Shown: piece by piece, positions 20,226 to 31,118 of the stretch
Layout of the letters: every line of letters begins with the position of its first letter
How positions within the stretch are numbered: position 1 is the first letter of the stretch
Assembly: GCA_009780185.1 (NCBI GenBank)
Contig: WRAN01000008.1
Location: forward strand, 58,974 to 122,973
Source: Defluviitaleaceae bacterium
Lineage (GTDB): Bacteria; Bacillota; Clostridia; Lachnospirales; WQUN01
Length of the DNA stretch: 64,000 nt
Direction of reading: 5' to 3'
Notes under the pieces: model-generated
Database searches by the model: none
What the model was told of the DNA's origin: nothing
Seen by the model: the letters and a program-made list of their open reading frames with translations, nothing else
Program-made: the position numbers and the translations under genes

Positions 20226-22013
20226 TTAGTTATTTTGCATAATTTTCTGATAAAATCCATCAATTTCTCCAAAGTATCCTAGTCGCATTTCATCTTCACT
20301 ATTTGCTTCTTTATATTTGACCGCAATAACCCTTTCAAATATCCCTTCTTTTTGCAATGTATCCATTCCCAATCCCGCATCCAGCAGCTTTTGGCATGTA
20401 TCATGTAAGTACAGGATTATCTCCATCATGGTTTGCTGCTTTGCTAGAGGAGTGTATACGTCTGAGGGATGGTATGCATTTTGCTGTGCAAAGCCTAGCC
20501 TTATTACTCTTGCAATGGCTAGTGTTAGGCGCTCTTGATCGGGAAGTACATCTGCTCCTATTAGCTTTGCTATTTCTAGTAGGTTGCTTTCATTTTGAAG
20601 TATGGATAATAGTCGCTCCCTTAGCTTAGGGAAGTCAGGACCTACATTTTCCATAAACCAGGGTTCCAGGTCACTTTTGTAGCCTGTGTAGCTGTTCATC
20701 CAGTCTATGGCGGGAAAATGGCGAGCGTAGGCCAATTGCTTATCCAGCGCCCAGAAAGTGCGTACGAAGCGTTTAGTGTTTTGGGTTACCGGTTCAGAAA
20801 AATCCGCGCCCTGAGGAGACACGGCTCCTACTATTGTTATAGAGCCTTCTCTCCCTCCTTGGGTTTTAATATATCCGGCACGCTCGTAGAAGCTTCCTAG
20901 TCTGCTGGCTAGGTAAGCCGGGTAGCCTTCTTCTGCTGGCATTTCTTCTAGGCGGCCGGAGATTTCCCTTAGGGCCTCTGCCCAGCGGGAAGTCGAATCG
21001 GCCATTAGTGCCACATGGTAGCCCATGTCTCTATATGCTTCAGCTATGGTCATTCCTGTGAATATGCTGGCTTCACGGGCGGCTACCGGCATGTCTGATG
21101 TGTTGGCGATTAGAATAGTTCTGGCCAGCAGTGGCTTATTGGTACGGGGGTCTATTAGCTTACCGAAATCTTCTAGTACTTCTGTCATTTCATTACCGCG
21201 CTCACCGCAGCCGATATATACGATTATATCTGCGTCAGCCCACTTTGCAATCTGGTGTTGGGTCATGGTTTTACCTGTACCAAAGCCGCCAGGGATTGCG
21301 GCTGTGCCTCCTTTGGCTACAGGGAACAAGCAATCAATTATCCGCTGACCGGTGACCAGCGGGCGACTTGGCGCCAGTCTATCAGCTATAGGGCGGGGCG
21401 CACGAATGGGCCAGTGCTGGGTTAATGTTAGTCCCTTTCCACCTATGGAAATAAGCTCTGTATCGGCGGTATAGGTGCCATTGGGCAAACATGTTTCCAC
21501 TTCACCGGAAATGTCTTTTGGAACCATTGCACGGAATGTTATAACCGCTGTTTCTTCCACTTCTGCAAAAACATCCCCTGGGTTTAGATGCCGACCGGGG
21601 GAAACAAGAATCTTTACAGCAAAACGAGGCTCATCATCCATTGCGGCGCGAGAGGGGAATACGATTTCTGATAAGGACTCTTTTGGGCGGGGAAGCTGGT
21701 AAGTAAGTACATGGCGTGGGGTCTCTTTATTTACTCTTAGGGGGCGCTGTATTCCATCAAATATATTGCTTACAATACCTGGTTTTATGCATACAGACAG
21801 TGGTTCACCTGTGCCTATCACTTCCATTCCCGGGGTCAGGCCTGATGGGTCTTCAAACAGCTGAATTATCACTCTATGGGTGCGAAGGGTTACCACTTCC
21901 CCAAGTAAGGCCTTTGGGCCAACCTTTACCAGCTCTGTAACAAAGAAACCGCTTTCATGGGCTCTTACTGCTAGTATGGGGCCATTTATAGTTCGAAGTT
22001 CGCCTTTTGGCAT
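20226..22013 (-). CDS. atpA: V-type ATP synthase subunit A (start refined to MPKGEL)
   Basis: [15 protein letters not shown] Walker [54 protein letters not shown]. Confidence 0.95.
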   Translation of the reverse strand: MPKGELRTINGPILAVRAHESGFFVTELVKVGPKALLGEVVTLRTHRVIIQLFEDPSGLTPGMEVIGTGEPLSVCIKPGIVSNIFDGIQRPLRVNKETPRHVLTYQLPRPKESLSEIVFPSRAAMDDEPRFAVKILVSPGRHLNPGDVFAEVEETAVITFRAMVPKDISGEVETCLPNGTYTADTELISIGGKGLTLTQHWPIRAPRPIADRLAPSRPLVTGQRIIDCLFPVAKGGTAAIPGGFGTGKTMTQHQIAKWADADIIVYIGCGERGNEMTEVLEDFGKLIDPRTNKPLLARTILIANTSDMPVAAREASIFTGMTIAEAYRDMGYHVALMADSTSRWAEALREISGRLEEMPAEEGYPAYLASRLGSFYERAGYIKTQGGREGSITIVGAVSPQGADFSEPVTQNTKRFVRTFWALDKQLAYARHFPAIDWMNSYTGYKSDLEPWFMENVGPDFPKLRERLLSILQNESNLLEIAKLIGADVLPDQERLTLAIARVIRLGFAQQNAYHPSDVYTPLAKQQTMMEIILYLHDTCQKLLDAGLGMDTLQKEGIFERVIAVKYKEANSEDEMRLGYFGEIDGFYQKIMQNN

Positions 22014-22017
22014 GGAT

Positions 22018-22611
22018 TCACCCTCCTTGGAGTATTGCAAGTTCTTCTGAAAACAGCTGCCTAGCTTCCGCTAATCGTGCCCAAAGCGTGTCCTCATACA
22101 CCATGGCTCGGTTATTGGCAAGCAGTTTAAAGCCGCCAATCAGATTTACATCGTCCGGCTCTGGAGTTAGGCCTGTAGCCTCTTGGATAGCCTCTGCAAA
22201 GCTCATATCCTCATGAGATAATTGAATAAATGAAAACGAATATCCCACACTGGCCTGGGCCGCCTTTATGTTATCAATTAGGAAACTTTCATATTCAGGG
22301 GACTTGGTAAAAGCTATTATATCTGCCTTTACTTGGTCAAACAACTGGGCCGTTAGACGTTCTCTTAGATTGGAAAGATTTCGGCGGGATTCTGTCGTAG
22401 CTTCGGTTATACGCTTGTTCATCACCTTGGCTATGGCCTGGATTTGCGCTCCTATTTGGGCATTGGTTTCGGCCTGAGCTTCTTCCGTAGCTTGCGAAAC
22501 TTCTTTATCAAAATGAGCAGACATTTCGCTCCGGGCTTTCCTTTTTCGCTCATCTACTTCCTTGGCGATAGCCTCAGTGAAGTATCCTAGTTTTCTTTCA
22601 TCTGTAATCAT
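22018..22611 (-). CDS. V-type ATP synthase subunit E (start refined to MITDERK)
   Basis: long charged helical N-terminus; position between F and A in the V-ATPase operon. Confidence 0.7.
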   Translation of the reverse strand: MITDERKLGYFTEAIAKEVDERKRKARSEMSAHFDKEVSQATEEAQAETNAQIGAQIQAIAKVMNKRITEATTESRRNLSNLRERLTAQLFDQVKADIIAFTKSPEYESFLIDNIKAAQASVGYSFSFIQLSHEDMSFAEAIQEATGLTPEPDDVNLIGGFKLLANNRAMVYEDTLWARLAEARQLFSEELAILQGG

Positions 22612-22619
22612 GGTTTCTC

Positions 22620-22856
22620 CTATAAGTCGGGAATTATTGATACTAAGGGCAAATGTTTTTTTGGGTAAAAGCAATTGAGTATATCCTTGCTTTTCCTTGC
22701 AATACCTTCGGTTATTAATATTAGTCCCGCATCTGGGCAAGCTGTCTCAATGGCCTGATTTAGTTCTTCCGATGTGTGAACAATATGACCATGCACACTA
22801 GCGAGACCTAATCCTGTTATTGTGGCCTGGTTATCGCTTATTACATATATTTTCAC
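22620..22856 (-). CDS. V-type ATP synthase subunit F (short, 78 aa)
   Basis: MKIYVISDNQATITGLGLASVHGHIVHTSEEL...GLILITEGIA. Confidence 0.8.
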   Translation of the reverse strand: MKIYVISDNQATITGLGLASVHGHIVHTSEELNQAIETACPDAGLILITEGIARKSKDILNCFYPKKHLPLVSIIPDL

Positions 22857-23279
22857 TTATACCCGCCCCAGAATCATAAAGGAAATTAGCAGCCCATAAA
22901 TGGCAATGCCCTCGGCCATTGCTACAAATATCATAGCTTTGCCAAAGTTATTTTCATTTTCGCTGATGGCGCCGATTGCTGCCGCCGCGGCAGAGCTTAC
23001 AGCGATACCAGTGCCAATAGAGCAAAGCCCGGTTACCAGGCCGGCACCGATAAATGCTGCCGCAAGAGCCAAATCACTTACCCCACCGGCGACAGGTGTA
23101 GCAAAAACAGGTCGCGCAAACAGAAAAATAACCGCGAGCAAAAATACAGAGATAAACGAAATCAGATTTACCGCTAATGCTTTCTTGCCACGCCGTCTGC
23201 TAGGTTTTCCTCGAAAATAAAAAATAACTGGCCCTCCCATGGCAACCCCAAGTAAAAGTGCAATAATAACAATGGACAT
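22857..23279 (-). CDS. V-type ATP synthase subunit K (proteolipid)
   Basis: GAGLVTGLCSIGTGIAVSSAAAAAIGAISENENNFGKAMIFVAMAEGIAIYGLLISFMIL. Confidence 0.88.
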   Translation of the reverse strand: MSIVIIALLLGVAMGGPVIFYFRGKPSRRRGKKALAVNLISFISVFLLAVIFLFARPVFATPVAGGVSDLALAAAFIGAGLVTGLCSIGTGIAVSSAAAAAIGAISENENNFGKAMIFVAMAEGIAIYGLLISFMILGRV

Positions 23280-23294
23280 CTCTCTCTTCTCCTA

Positions 23295-25193
23295 TTACAG
23301 CCGCTTTACCCGGCTGGAAGCGAAATCCTGCCCGCCTCCGGTGTAAAAACGGCTGAAAATTTCATAAAAATCTAATCTCAGCACCTGTATCCCTACCAGC
23401 AACCCTTCAATAGCCATAACCAGCACATTCCCTAAAATCAAGATCAAAAGATTTCTGGATCCTGCCGCCCCCTGAGATAGCTGCATTACTACATGCATCA
23501 TTCCGGCGTGGCTTATGGCAAAAGCCCCTACTCTCACAAATGATATGGTGTTAGTTGCATAGGTTAAAAGAGTCTCGAATAACTCAATTATCGTATTAAA
23601 AAGGAACATCCCCAGCCCGGCGTCCTTATCTTTAGGGCGTTTTTCCAGAAAATGAATAATAGGGTGCTTTAAAGCTACAAAGAATAAAGGAATCACTATA
23701 AGCCCAATAATCGCCGGGGAAAATCCTTGCCCCCAAAACAGCGTCCTAAAAGCCAGCCAAAGTACAGCACTGTAAAACAACACCCCTGCAACCCCATTTG
23801 CTCCAAACAGCAAGTCCCCAATACGCCCCTGCCTTATTGCATTGTACATATGCAAGCACATACTAAGAACAATAAGCCCAACCCCAACCCCTACAGCAAA
23901 CAAAAGCGTTCCGGTAATATCCGTCATAGGCCTGCGCCAAAGAGCCGGCAGTAAATCCTCAAAGCCAAAAATACTCCCATACAAAAACCCAAACACCATA
24001 GCCGAAATACCTACGATTGCCAAAATCCCTCCCAGTGGCTTTTTCATAACCAGATGAATATATAGCCCTAGCATCCCCAAAACCAATCCATGGCCCACAT
24101 CCCCAAACATCAGCCCAAACAGCAATGTATATGTGACAGCCAGAAGTGGGGTAGGATCCATTTCACCGTATACAGGAAGGCCATACAGCCGAGTAAAAAA
24201 TTCGAAGCTGCGTATAATCGGTGGATTTTTTAGGCGGATGGGAGGGGCATCGTTGGTTTCTCCATAACGGGTAAAGAGAATTAAATCATCATGAGCTATT
24301 TCTTCCTCTAGGGATTTAGCCTCTTTTTCCGCCATCCAACCAATAAAGGTAAATATACGTTTTCTTTTACTAAGGGCTGCATGTTTTTTCACATCAAAGG
24401 ACTCGTAAAGGGATTTTACTTTGGTACAGGCTATGCTTAGTCGTTCTTTGCTGCCTATTGTTTCTTCGATATTTTTTTGAGCAATGGCTTCGCGTTCCAT
24501 CTCCAGTGCGGCTTGATAGCCTTGCCAGTACTGAAGTAGTTTTTTTGGATCAAGGCGCTCTGACACAGTGTCATCATTAGCTTTAACAGGATTTTTTAGT
24601 GAAATTCCTTCGAAGTGCAATGAAGAAAAAACAACATCTACCGCATCGCCATGTTCCCTAGGAGTAAAGTACACAACCCAAACATATTCTTTGTTGCGCT
24701 TGCATACCTGTAGAATAATTTTCTCATCATCCTGCAAAAAGGTTTCATATTGACGAAAATGATTTATAGGCATACGCCCAAACCTATGATGAATTAAAGT
24801 CATAGATTCTATTAAATTTAAAGGGGCATCGAAGTCTTCAAAGGGCTGTAGCCTATTTATATACGCCCTTACTGCTTGCAAACGATCTTCAAGTAATTGA
24901 AGCTCCTCCCCATGCTTATCAAGCTTGGCCCAAGCTGCCTCCACCAGATTAACTGCAGCGGTACTGCCAATAGGAAAATGAATTGAAGGAGCGGAACCCA
25001 CCATAGGGAGGAATTTATCCACCTTTTCCATTGTTGCGGTGTAAGGATTTAACGTGGTAAATGGAGCTAATTGCCCCGGTAGGTTGGGAGCAGACTCCAA
25101 TTGGATGTCATACCTGGAAAGATAGCGATTTACCACATGATTCATGTGGGATATATGGCCTGTTATGCTTATGTATTTCATTTTCTCTACCAT
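23295..25193 (-). CDS. V-type ATP synthase subunit I
   Basis: 632 aa; [67 protein letters not shown]-type C-terminus. Confidence 0.93.
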   Translation of the reverse strand: [632 protein letters not shown]

Positions 25194-25196
25194 TTT

Positions 25197-25748
25197 TCAC
25201 CTCAGTTTATGAAGATACGCTAAAACAGGAGCCAAAGATTCGGGGTATCTGCGAGCAGCGGCTTGGTATCGTTTTTCTATGGCTTTGGATAACTGCTGCT
25301 CTAGGGCAGGCTTGGCAAAATCAATATCCCTGGCATAAGGGCTTCCAGCTATTTCATCCAAAAGAGCAGCAGGGGATTCCGCATGAGCCATTTTTTGGGT
25401 CATCTCTGGGCTTAACTTATATCGTATGGGTACAAGATATCCATACGTGGCATCACCTTTAATGCGATGATATTTTTTCAAGCGGTACATCCACAAGATG
25501 TTATTCATATCAATTTCAGCACCCAGTGCTCCCCGTAAGGCCACTTGGTTTTTCTTATCCAAACGGGACAATCGCTTCCACTGATTAATATAGTAGTGAA
25601 ATTCACTCACATCCTTGTTTGCTATAGCTGTTATAAACTCCCGTAGGGTCTTATCTGTAATGTATAGGCAAAGAGCAGCAGCAGATTGAGATGTTGACTC
25701 TTTTGCGCTTATAGCTTTAACCTTTGTGTTAATTGCCGCATAATTCAT
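25197..25748 (-). CDS. V-type ATPase subunit C-like (V0D/AC39, short)
   Basis: Position in operon; start refined to MNYAAINTKVKAI; about 183 aa. Confidence 0.65.
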   Translation of the reverse strand: MNYAAINTKVKAISAKESTSQSAAALCLYITDKTLREFITAIANKDVSEFHYYINQWKRLSRLDKKNQVALRGALGAEIDMNNILWMYRLKKYHRIKGDATYGYLVPIRYKLSPEMTQKMAHAESPAALLDEIAGSPYARDIDFAKPALEQQLSKAIEKRYQAAARRYPESLAPVLAYLHKLR

Positions 25749-26059
25749 TTCACTTGAAGGATATGGGCACGCCAGGTTTGACGCCATTTGGATTCGTTTT
25801 CGTAAAATAGATTCTTTATCGCAGTAATACGCTCCTTGTGCCAGCGCTCTACTTCATCAAGCTCGGCCTGGGTATCGGATTCGGCCTGTTGCTTTAGATT
25901 TTGAAATTCTTTATCTCCTCTGCGCTTTATATCTAAAATACTGCGCTCTATTTCTTCTTTTATAAGCTGAGCTTGTGCAGCCTCTTCTTGCTTTATTTCA
26001 TGTATATCAACATTACCGGCATTTTCAATTTCCAATAACTTAGATATTAGCTTGTCCAT
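25745..26059 (-). CDS. V-type ATPase peripheral-stalk subunit (G/H-like)
   Basis: 104-aa coiled coil heading the V-ATPase operon, ATGA overlap with the next gene. Confidence 0.6.
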   Translation of the reverse strand: MDKLISKLLEIENAGNVDIHEIKQEEAAQAQLIKEEIERSILDIKRRGDKEFQNLKQQAESDTQAELDEVERWHKERITAIKNLFYENESKWRQTWRAHILQVK

Positions 26060-26118
26060 ATCTGTAACCCCTTTCCTCAGATTTCATAACCTATAATAAC
26101 CATAATTTACATATATTT

Positions 26119-26589
26119 CTAGTCTTGTTGGATAAGATTCATTTTTTTTATCAGGGTATATGACATTAAATCCAGTGTTTCTCCATATTCAGTCATGCGA
26201 AAGGTAACATACCCTTCCAAATGCAGATTGTTGTTTTTTTTGATAAAGGTTTTAATGTCTTTAGAAAGGGCAACGTACAATGGTGTGCTTCTTAAATCAT
26301 CTGCCATGGAGCGCAGTTTTGGAGATTGGTTGAATATTGGGTTTTCTTCTAATGCGATAGTAATCAGTAACTCCATAAAACCTTCAATAAAGGAATCATT
26401 AGGCTTAATAAGGCAGTGAATTGAAAAGAGACCGCACTTAGAAGATGAGGTGCTTCGTACAGCAATATCATTATCATCAGCAAAATTTATTATTAAGTCT
26501 TTATATTTGTAGGTATGGATGGTGAGTGGCTTCATGGATAAAATCATGCTCCTTGATTTACAAAAGATAATTACACTATATGCCAGCAT
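26119..26589 (-). CDS. YtxC-like sporulation protein
   Basis: C-terminal NNLHLEGYVTFRMTEYGETLDLM resembles the YtxC l-x-GFv-x-FR-x-x-x-Y motif; 156 aa. Confidence 0.45.
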   Translation of the reverse strand: MLAYSVIIFCKSRSMILSMKPLTIHTYKYKDLIINFADDNDIAVRSTSSSKCGLFSIHCLIKPNDSFIEGFMELLITIALEENPIFNQSPKLRSMADDLRSTPLYVALSKDIKTFIKKNNNLHLEGYVTFRMTEYGETLDLMSYTLIKKMNLIQQD

Positions 26590-26760
26590 ATAGTCCCATT
26601 TATCATGTCTATTATTTTTAGGTTTGTATAAAATATAAAGATGAATATTTCCCGAAAATGATTATTAATAAAAAGGGAAAAAGACTTTACTAAACTGTTT
26701 TAGTAGATTATACTTTTTCTACAAGATTCGCATATTTTGGGGTTGTTAGCTAAACGCAGT

Positions 26761-28056
26761 ATGGGGGGCAATAAAGTGAGAAGTAAGGCTTTTTGGTTGA
26801 TTGTTTTGGCGGTAGCCATCTTAGCGGGAATTATTAGTTGTATGTCATCCAATACTTCCGGGCATTCCGGTACCAATACAACCCCTGTGCCTATTCTCCC
26901 TGATATATATGATAATGAAGATGTAGACGGATATCTTTATCAAGACATGCCCTACTTAGAGCCTTGGGACGAATACGAAACAACCCCAGAACCTACACCT
27001 GATCCTGGCTTATTGGATATGCAATCTGATACTGTTTTTGTTGCCGGGCGCTATGCCGGATTTTTTACATGGGGTCATTTTCATCATTCTGCTGTGGATG
27101 AGCCTGTAGTCTTTGCCGAAAGCACGGTACTAGACACCTATACCGATGTGGATTTAGACATTTCTGATATTATTGATATGGAGCAATTGGAGTTGGTGTT
27201 TGCTTTGTTGGCAGAGGCTATTTTGGCCTATGCTCCAGAGTCGGCACCTTTTTTGTTTAGAATAAACGAGAATTGGCTTACTAACATGGTGATAGACCAC
27301 GAGGGACTGCGGGTGCTATTGACTCCGGATATTGCCCCATGGGATTTAGGTTTTTTCTCTGTTTTGATTTCATATGAAGACCTGGGAGAAGCCTTTTTGC
27401 TGGAGGTAGAATTGGGATTAAGGGAACCGCCGCGGCTGCCAATGGTAGCGCTCACATTTGACGATGGGCCTCACTTTTATACAGATATAATTTTAGATAT
27501 ATTAGAAGAACATGGTGGGCGAGCCACTTTTTGCGTGTTGGGGTATCGGATCCATTACCGCCCAAACACAGTAATAAGAGCTGTTAATTTAGGCCATGAA
27601 GTTGTCGGCCATTCCTGGGATCATAGTGATCTTACTCGCCTTAACGCAAACGCAATATCCAACCAGATAACCAGAACCAGTGCCGCCATAGAAGAAGTTA
27701 CCGGTGTTAGGCCTCCTCCTATTTTCCGGGCACCTTTTGGCCTCACCAATACAAGGGTTATTAATGTATCACGGGATTTGGGATATTCACTTTTGCATTG
27801 GTCTGTTGACCCGCAAGATTGGGCTAATCGGGATGTCGATCATATTTATAATCATATAATGGATCGTGCTATGGATGGAGCGATAATTCTTTTGCATGAT
27901 ATTCACACCACTACTGCCGAGGCGATGAAACTGGTTATTCCTCGCCTTATAGAAGAAGGATTTCAATTGGTAACCGCTTCTGAGCTTATTGCCTATTTTT
28001 ACGGTGAAACGGAACCTGGAGAGATTTATATGGGACATAGGCCACCTTGGTTCTAG
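26761..28056 (+). CDS. Polysaccharide deacetylase (NodB domain), membrane-anchored (ORF track start 26737)
   Basis: VALTFDDGPHFYTDIILDIL; GHEVVGHSWDHSDLTRL; FRAPFG; LLHDIH. Confidence 0.9.
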   Translation: MGGNKVRSKAFWLIVLAVAILAGIISCMSSNTSGHSGTNTTPVPILPDIYDNEDVDGYLYQDMPYLEPWDEYETTPEPTPDPGLLDMQSDTVFVAGRYAGFFTWGHFHHSAVDEPVVFAESTVLDTYTDVDLDISDIIDMEQLELVFALLAEAILAYAPESAPFLFRINENWLTNMVIDHEGLRVLLTPDIAPWDLGFFSVLISYEDLGEAFLLEVELGLREPPRLPMVALTFDDGPHFYTDIILDILEEHGGRATFCVLGYRIHYRPNTVIRAVNLGHEVVGHSWDHSDLTRLNANAISNQITRTSAAIEEVTGVRPPPIFRAPFGLTNTRVINVSRDLGYSLLHWSVDPQDWANRDVDHIYNHIMDRAMDGAIILLHDIHTTTAEAMKLVIPRLIEEGFQLVTASELIAYFYGETEPGEIYMGHRPPWF

Positions 28057-28739
28057 GGGCGATTATTAATGCCGCCGCTATTTTGGTGGGGGGCAGCGTT
28101 GGGCTTTTGTTTAAGGGACGGGTTAGTGAAAAGATTTCTGTAACTACTACCCGTGCTATTGGGCTTTGTGTATGTATTATTGGGATATCCGGGGCACTTG
28201 ACGGAGATATTATGCTATTGGTTGTATCTCTTATGTTTGGGGCGCTTATTGGGGAATTTATAGATATCGATGCTAGGCTCAAGACTTTGGGCCTTTTTTT
28301 GCAGAAAAAATTAGCCTACAGCGACAGTAAACCTGTATTTGCTGAGGGCTTTGTCACTGCCACGCTATTATTTTGTGTTGGGGCTATGGCTGTGGTCGGG
28401 TCTATTGAGGCTGGGCTTAGGGATGATTATAGTATTATTGTGACTAAATCTATAATTGATGCCACTGCCGCCATGGTTTTTGCTTCAACTTTGGGGTTTG
28501 GGGTGCTGTTTTCGGCTTTTGCGGTGCTAATATATCAGGGTATTATTGAGTTTTTTGCCGGGTTTTTACAGGGAGTACTTACTGCCGAGCTTATTACTCA
28601 AATTTCTGCTGTTGGCGGGCTTATGATTTTGGCTCTTGGGGTAAATATGGTTGTGGGGCCTCGGATTAAGGTGGCTAATCTGCTTCCTGGGCTTTTGTTT
28701 GCGGTAGTATATTATTTTTTCCTACTCAACGCTTTTTAG
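28047..28739 (+). CDS. DUF554 family membrane protein
   Basis: GAIINAAAILVGGSVGLLFKGR; TATLLFCVGAMAVVGSIEAGL; LALGVNMV. Confidence 0.9.
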   Translation: MVLGAIINAAAILVGGSVGLLFKGRVSEKISVTTTRAIGLCVCIIGISGALDGDIMLLVVSLMFGALIGEFIDIDARLKTLGLFLQKKLAYSDSKPVFAEGFVTATLLFCVGAMAVVGSIEAGLRDDYSIIVTKSIIDATAAMVFASTLGFGVLFSAFAVLIYQGIIEFFAGFLQGVLTAELITQISAVGGLMILALGVNMVVGPRIKVANLLPGLLFAVVYYFFLLNAF

Positions 28740-31118
28740 TGACATTACCATGTCGATCGCCACCAGCTTCCGGTAGGTTATTACATTAACTACCAAGGCA
28801 AATAATATTGAAATCCCACTGGCAAGTACAAAACTTACCGGTGAAATAATATGCGGAAATTTCAACATGTCTATTTCTACGGTTGTCAGTATAAAACCGT
28901 TTAGGAAAATCCCAGCCACAAGGCCCAGAGCAATCCCCATTATTGTTACCACCATGTTTTCACGATACAAGTACATAGCTGTTTCAATATCTTGGAATCC
29001 TAGAACTTTTAGCGTGGCAAGTTCACGCATACGTTCTAGGATATTTATTTCTGTTAGATTGAAAAGAACCACAAGAGCTAGGATGCAAGCTGCTACCATC
29101 AGCACTATGGTTACAATGCCCAGGGCATCGGTTTGCTCTCGCAGGTTATCTCGCATCCAGGCAGTATTGGTTACTGCCAGCACTGAAGGGTGTTGACGCA
29201 GGGACTGGATATCTGCTTCGCCTACAATAAATAGCCCATTGAGATTAGGAGAGCGCTGAAAAAGACTTTGATAATATTCCGGTGACATGTATATATAATG
29301 AAGCAAGTAATTTTCCACTATCTCAGCGGCGCGCACTGTATGAGACCAGCCATCTCCTAGGGTTATTGTGAAATCATCTCCAGCCCGTATGCCCATTTCT
29401 CTTGCCAGTTTTTCCGTTACCAGCACACCATCATTGGTGGGCGCAACATCTCCTACTGTACTTGGTAAAAAGCCAAATCTTGGAGATACCAGGTTTACAA
29501 AGCTTGGCAGCCGCTCAATATCCTCTGGGATGATAACAGAAGCGGCAAATCCCCCAACAGGAGTATGAGCATCTACAGTCATAGCCCTAATAAACAAAGC
29601 ATCTGCTCCCATTGTTGCCACCAGTAGCTCTGCCTGATTGGCATAAGATAGCTCCCTTGTGTGGACATGGGCGTCATAGGCAATGATATCTTCGAACTGC
29701 AACCGTGCCACACTGCCAATAGAATCCCCAAGGCCAAAGGCCGTAACCAGCAGCGCCGTACACCCAGCAACCCCAGCAAGGGTCATAAAAAATCGCCGCT
29801 TATACCGGAAGATATTTCGTGAGGTAACTTTGCTAATAAAACCCAGACGCTTCCATAAAAAGGGTATCCGCTCGATTAACACGCGCTTCCCCGGCTCTGG
29901 GGCTTTGGGACGCATAAGGCTTGCAGCTTCTTCTGTTACTGCGCGGATACATGTAAACATAACAGCTGCTGTAACAGACACAACCGCCGAAAGAACCGCA
30001 ATAGCTCCAAGTCCCCATGGGAAGGGGTGATTTGAAGATGGCATTGTATACAAATGCCCATAAGCATCAAAAATAACCCGAGGAATAACTTGGGAGCCGA
30101 GAATAGCCCCTATCACTCCGCCGGATAGCCCAGAAAACAGGGCATACATAAAATACTTCATGGAAATAGCACTGGATTTATAACCTAAAGCCTTGTAAAC
30201 TCCAATCTGGCCACGCTGTTCTTCCACCATACGGGTCATTGTAGTAAGGCTTACAAGCACCGCCACCAAGAAAAATACCAAAGGGAATACATATCCCACG
30301 CTTTCTAATCGCTGGGTGTCTTGGAAGTATGACTCGAAGGCTACTCCATTTTGCCTGGTAAACACAAACCCGCCGATTTCATCCGCCAGAACGGCTTCCA
30401 TTTCTCTTCGCCATTCTAATGCCTTGGCATTGTAGGCATGAGAAACCTGGTGCAAATCCCTGGAGCCTTCCATGATTACATATATATCCGTATACACCGG
30501 GGCGTTATATGTACCTGGATAAAGGTATGCAAAATAGCGCAGAGTTCCGTCCCCAAGTATAGTGTTGCCTCGCACAGCCGTTAAATATAGGGGTGAGTTG
30601 ACCACACCAATTATTGTGAAGGAATCTACAGAAAGATTTGCCCCTAAAAGAATCACTTCATCCCCAATAGAAAGCCCGCCCTCCCTAAGAAGCCGCCGTT
30701 CTACAGCAATTTCATTATAAGAAGCGGGCAATCGGCCTTCCAATAATGTAGGCGTATTTATTGCCTCTGGCAAAACAGGCAGAGAATAGGTACGCATGGC
30801 ACGCCGATTATCACGGACATAGATATACACATCTACAATATTTGTAGCCATTGCAGACTCTACACCCTCTATTTCTCTTATGGCATTTACATCATCAGAT
30901 GTAAAGCCTATGGGATGGCGAAGCTGTAAGTCATATAAGTTGGCGCGGCGATAGCTAGCATCTGCCGCGTCTCGCATGTGGGTGGCAGTGGCGTGTATTC
31001 CAACAACTATAAAAGCCCCCATCAGGGCAATCAAAGTCAATGAAATAAAACGGTTTCTTGTGGAATTAATTTCACGAAGTATATCTTTCCAAAATGGGCT
31101 CATACTATCACCACTCAA
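28722..31118 (-). CDS. ABC transporter permease, FtsX family
   Basis: 798 aa; TRNRFISLTLIALMGAFIVVGI; VYKALGYKSSAISMKYF; ERMRELATLKVLGFQDIETAMYLYREN. Confidence 0.92.
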   Translation of the reverse strand: MSGDSMSPFWKDILREINSTRNRFISLTLIALMGAFIVVGIHATATHMRDAADASYRRANLYDLQLRHPIGFTSDDVNAIREIEGVESAMATNIVDVYIYVRDNRRAMRTYSLPVLPEAINTPTLLEGRLPASYNEIAVERRLLREGGLSIGDEVILLGANLSVDSFTIIGVVNSPLYLTAVRGNTILGDGTLRYFAYLYPGTYNAPVYTDIYVIMEGSRDLHQVSHAYNAKALEWRREMEAVLADEIGGFVFTRQNGVAFESYFQDTQRLESVGYVFPLVFFLVAVLVSLTTMTRMVEEQRGQIGVYKALGYKSSAISMKYFMYALFSGLSGGVIGAILGSQVIPRVIFDAYGHLYTMPSSNHPFPWGLGAIAVLSAVVSVTAAVMFTCIRAVTEEAASLMRPKAPEPGKRVLIERIPFLWKRLGFISKVTSRNIFRYKRRFFMTLAGVAGCTALLVTAFGLGDSIGSVARLQFEDIIAYDAHVHTRELSYANQAELLVATMGADALFIRAMTVDAHTPVGGFAASVIIPEDIERLPSFVNLVSPRFGFLPSTVGDVAPTNDGVLVTEKLAREMGIRAGDDFTITLGDGWSHTVRAAEIVENYLLHYIYMSPEYYQSLFQRSPNLNGLFIVGEADIQSLRQHPSVLAVTNTAWMRDNLREQTDALGIVTIVLMVAACILALVVLFNLTEINILERMRELATLKVLGFQDIETAMYLYRENMVVTIMGIALGLVAGIFLNGFILTTVEIDMLKFPHIISPVSFVLASGISILFALVVNVITYRKLVAIDMVMSLKSVE

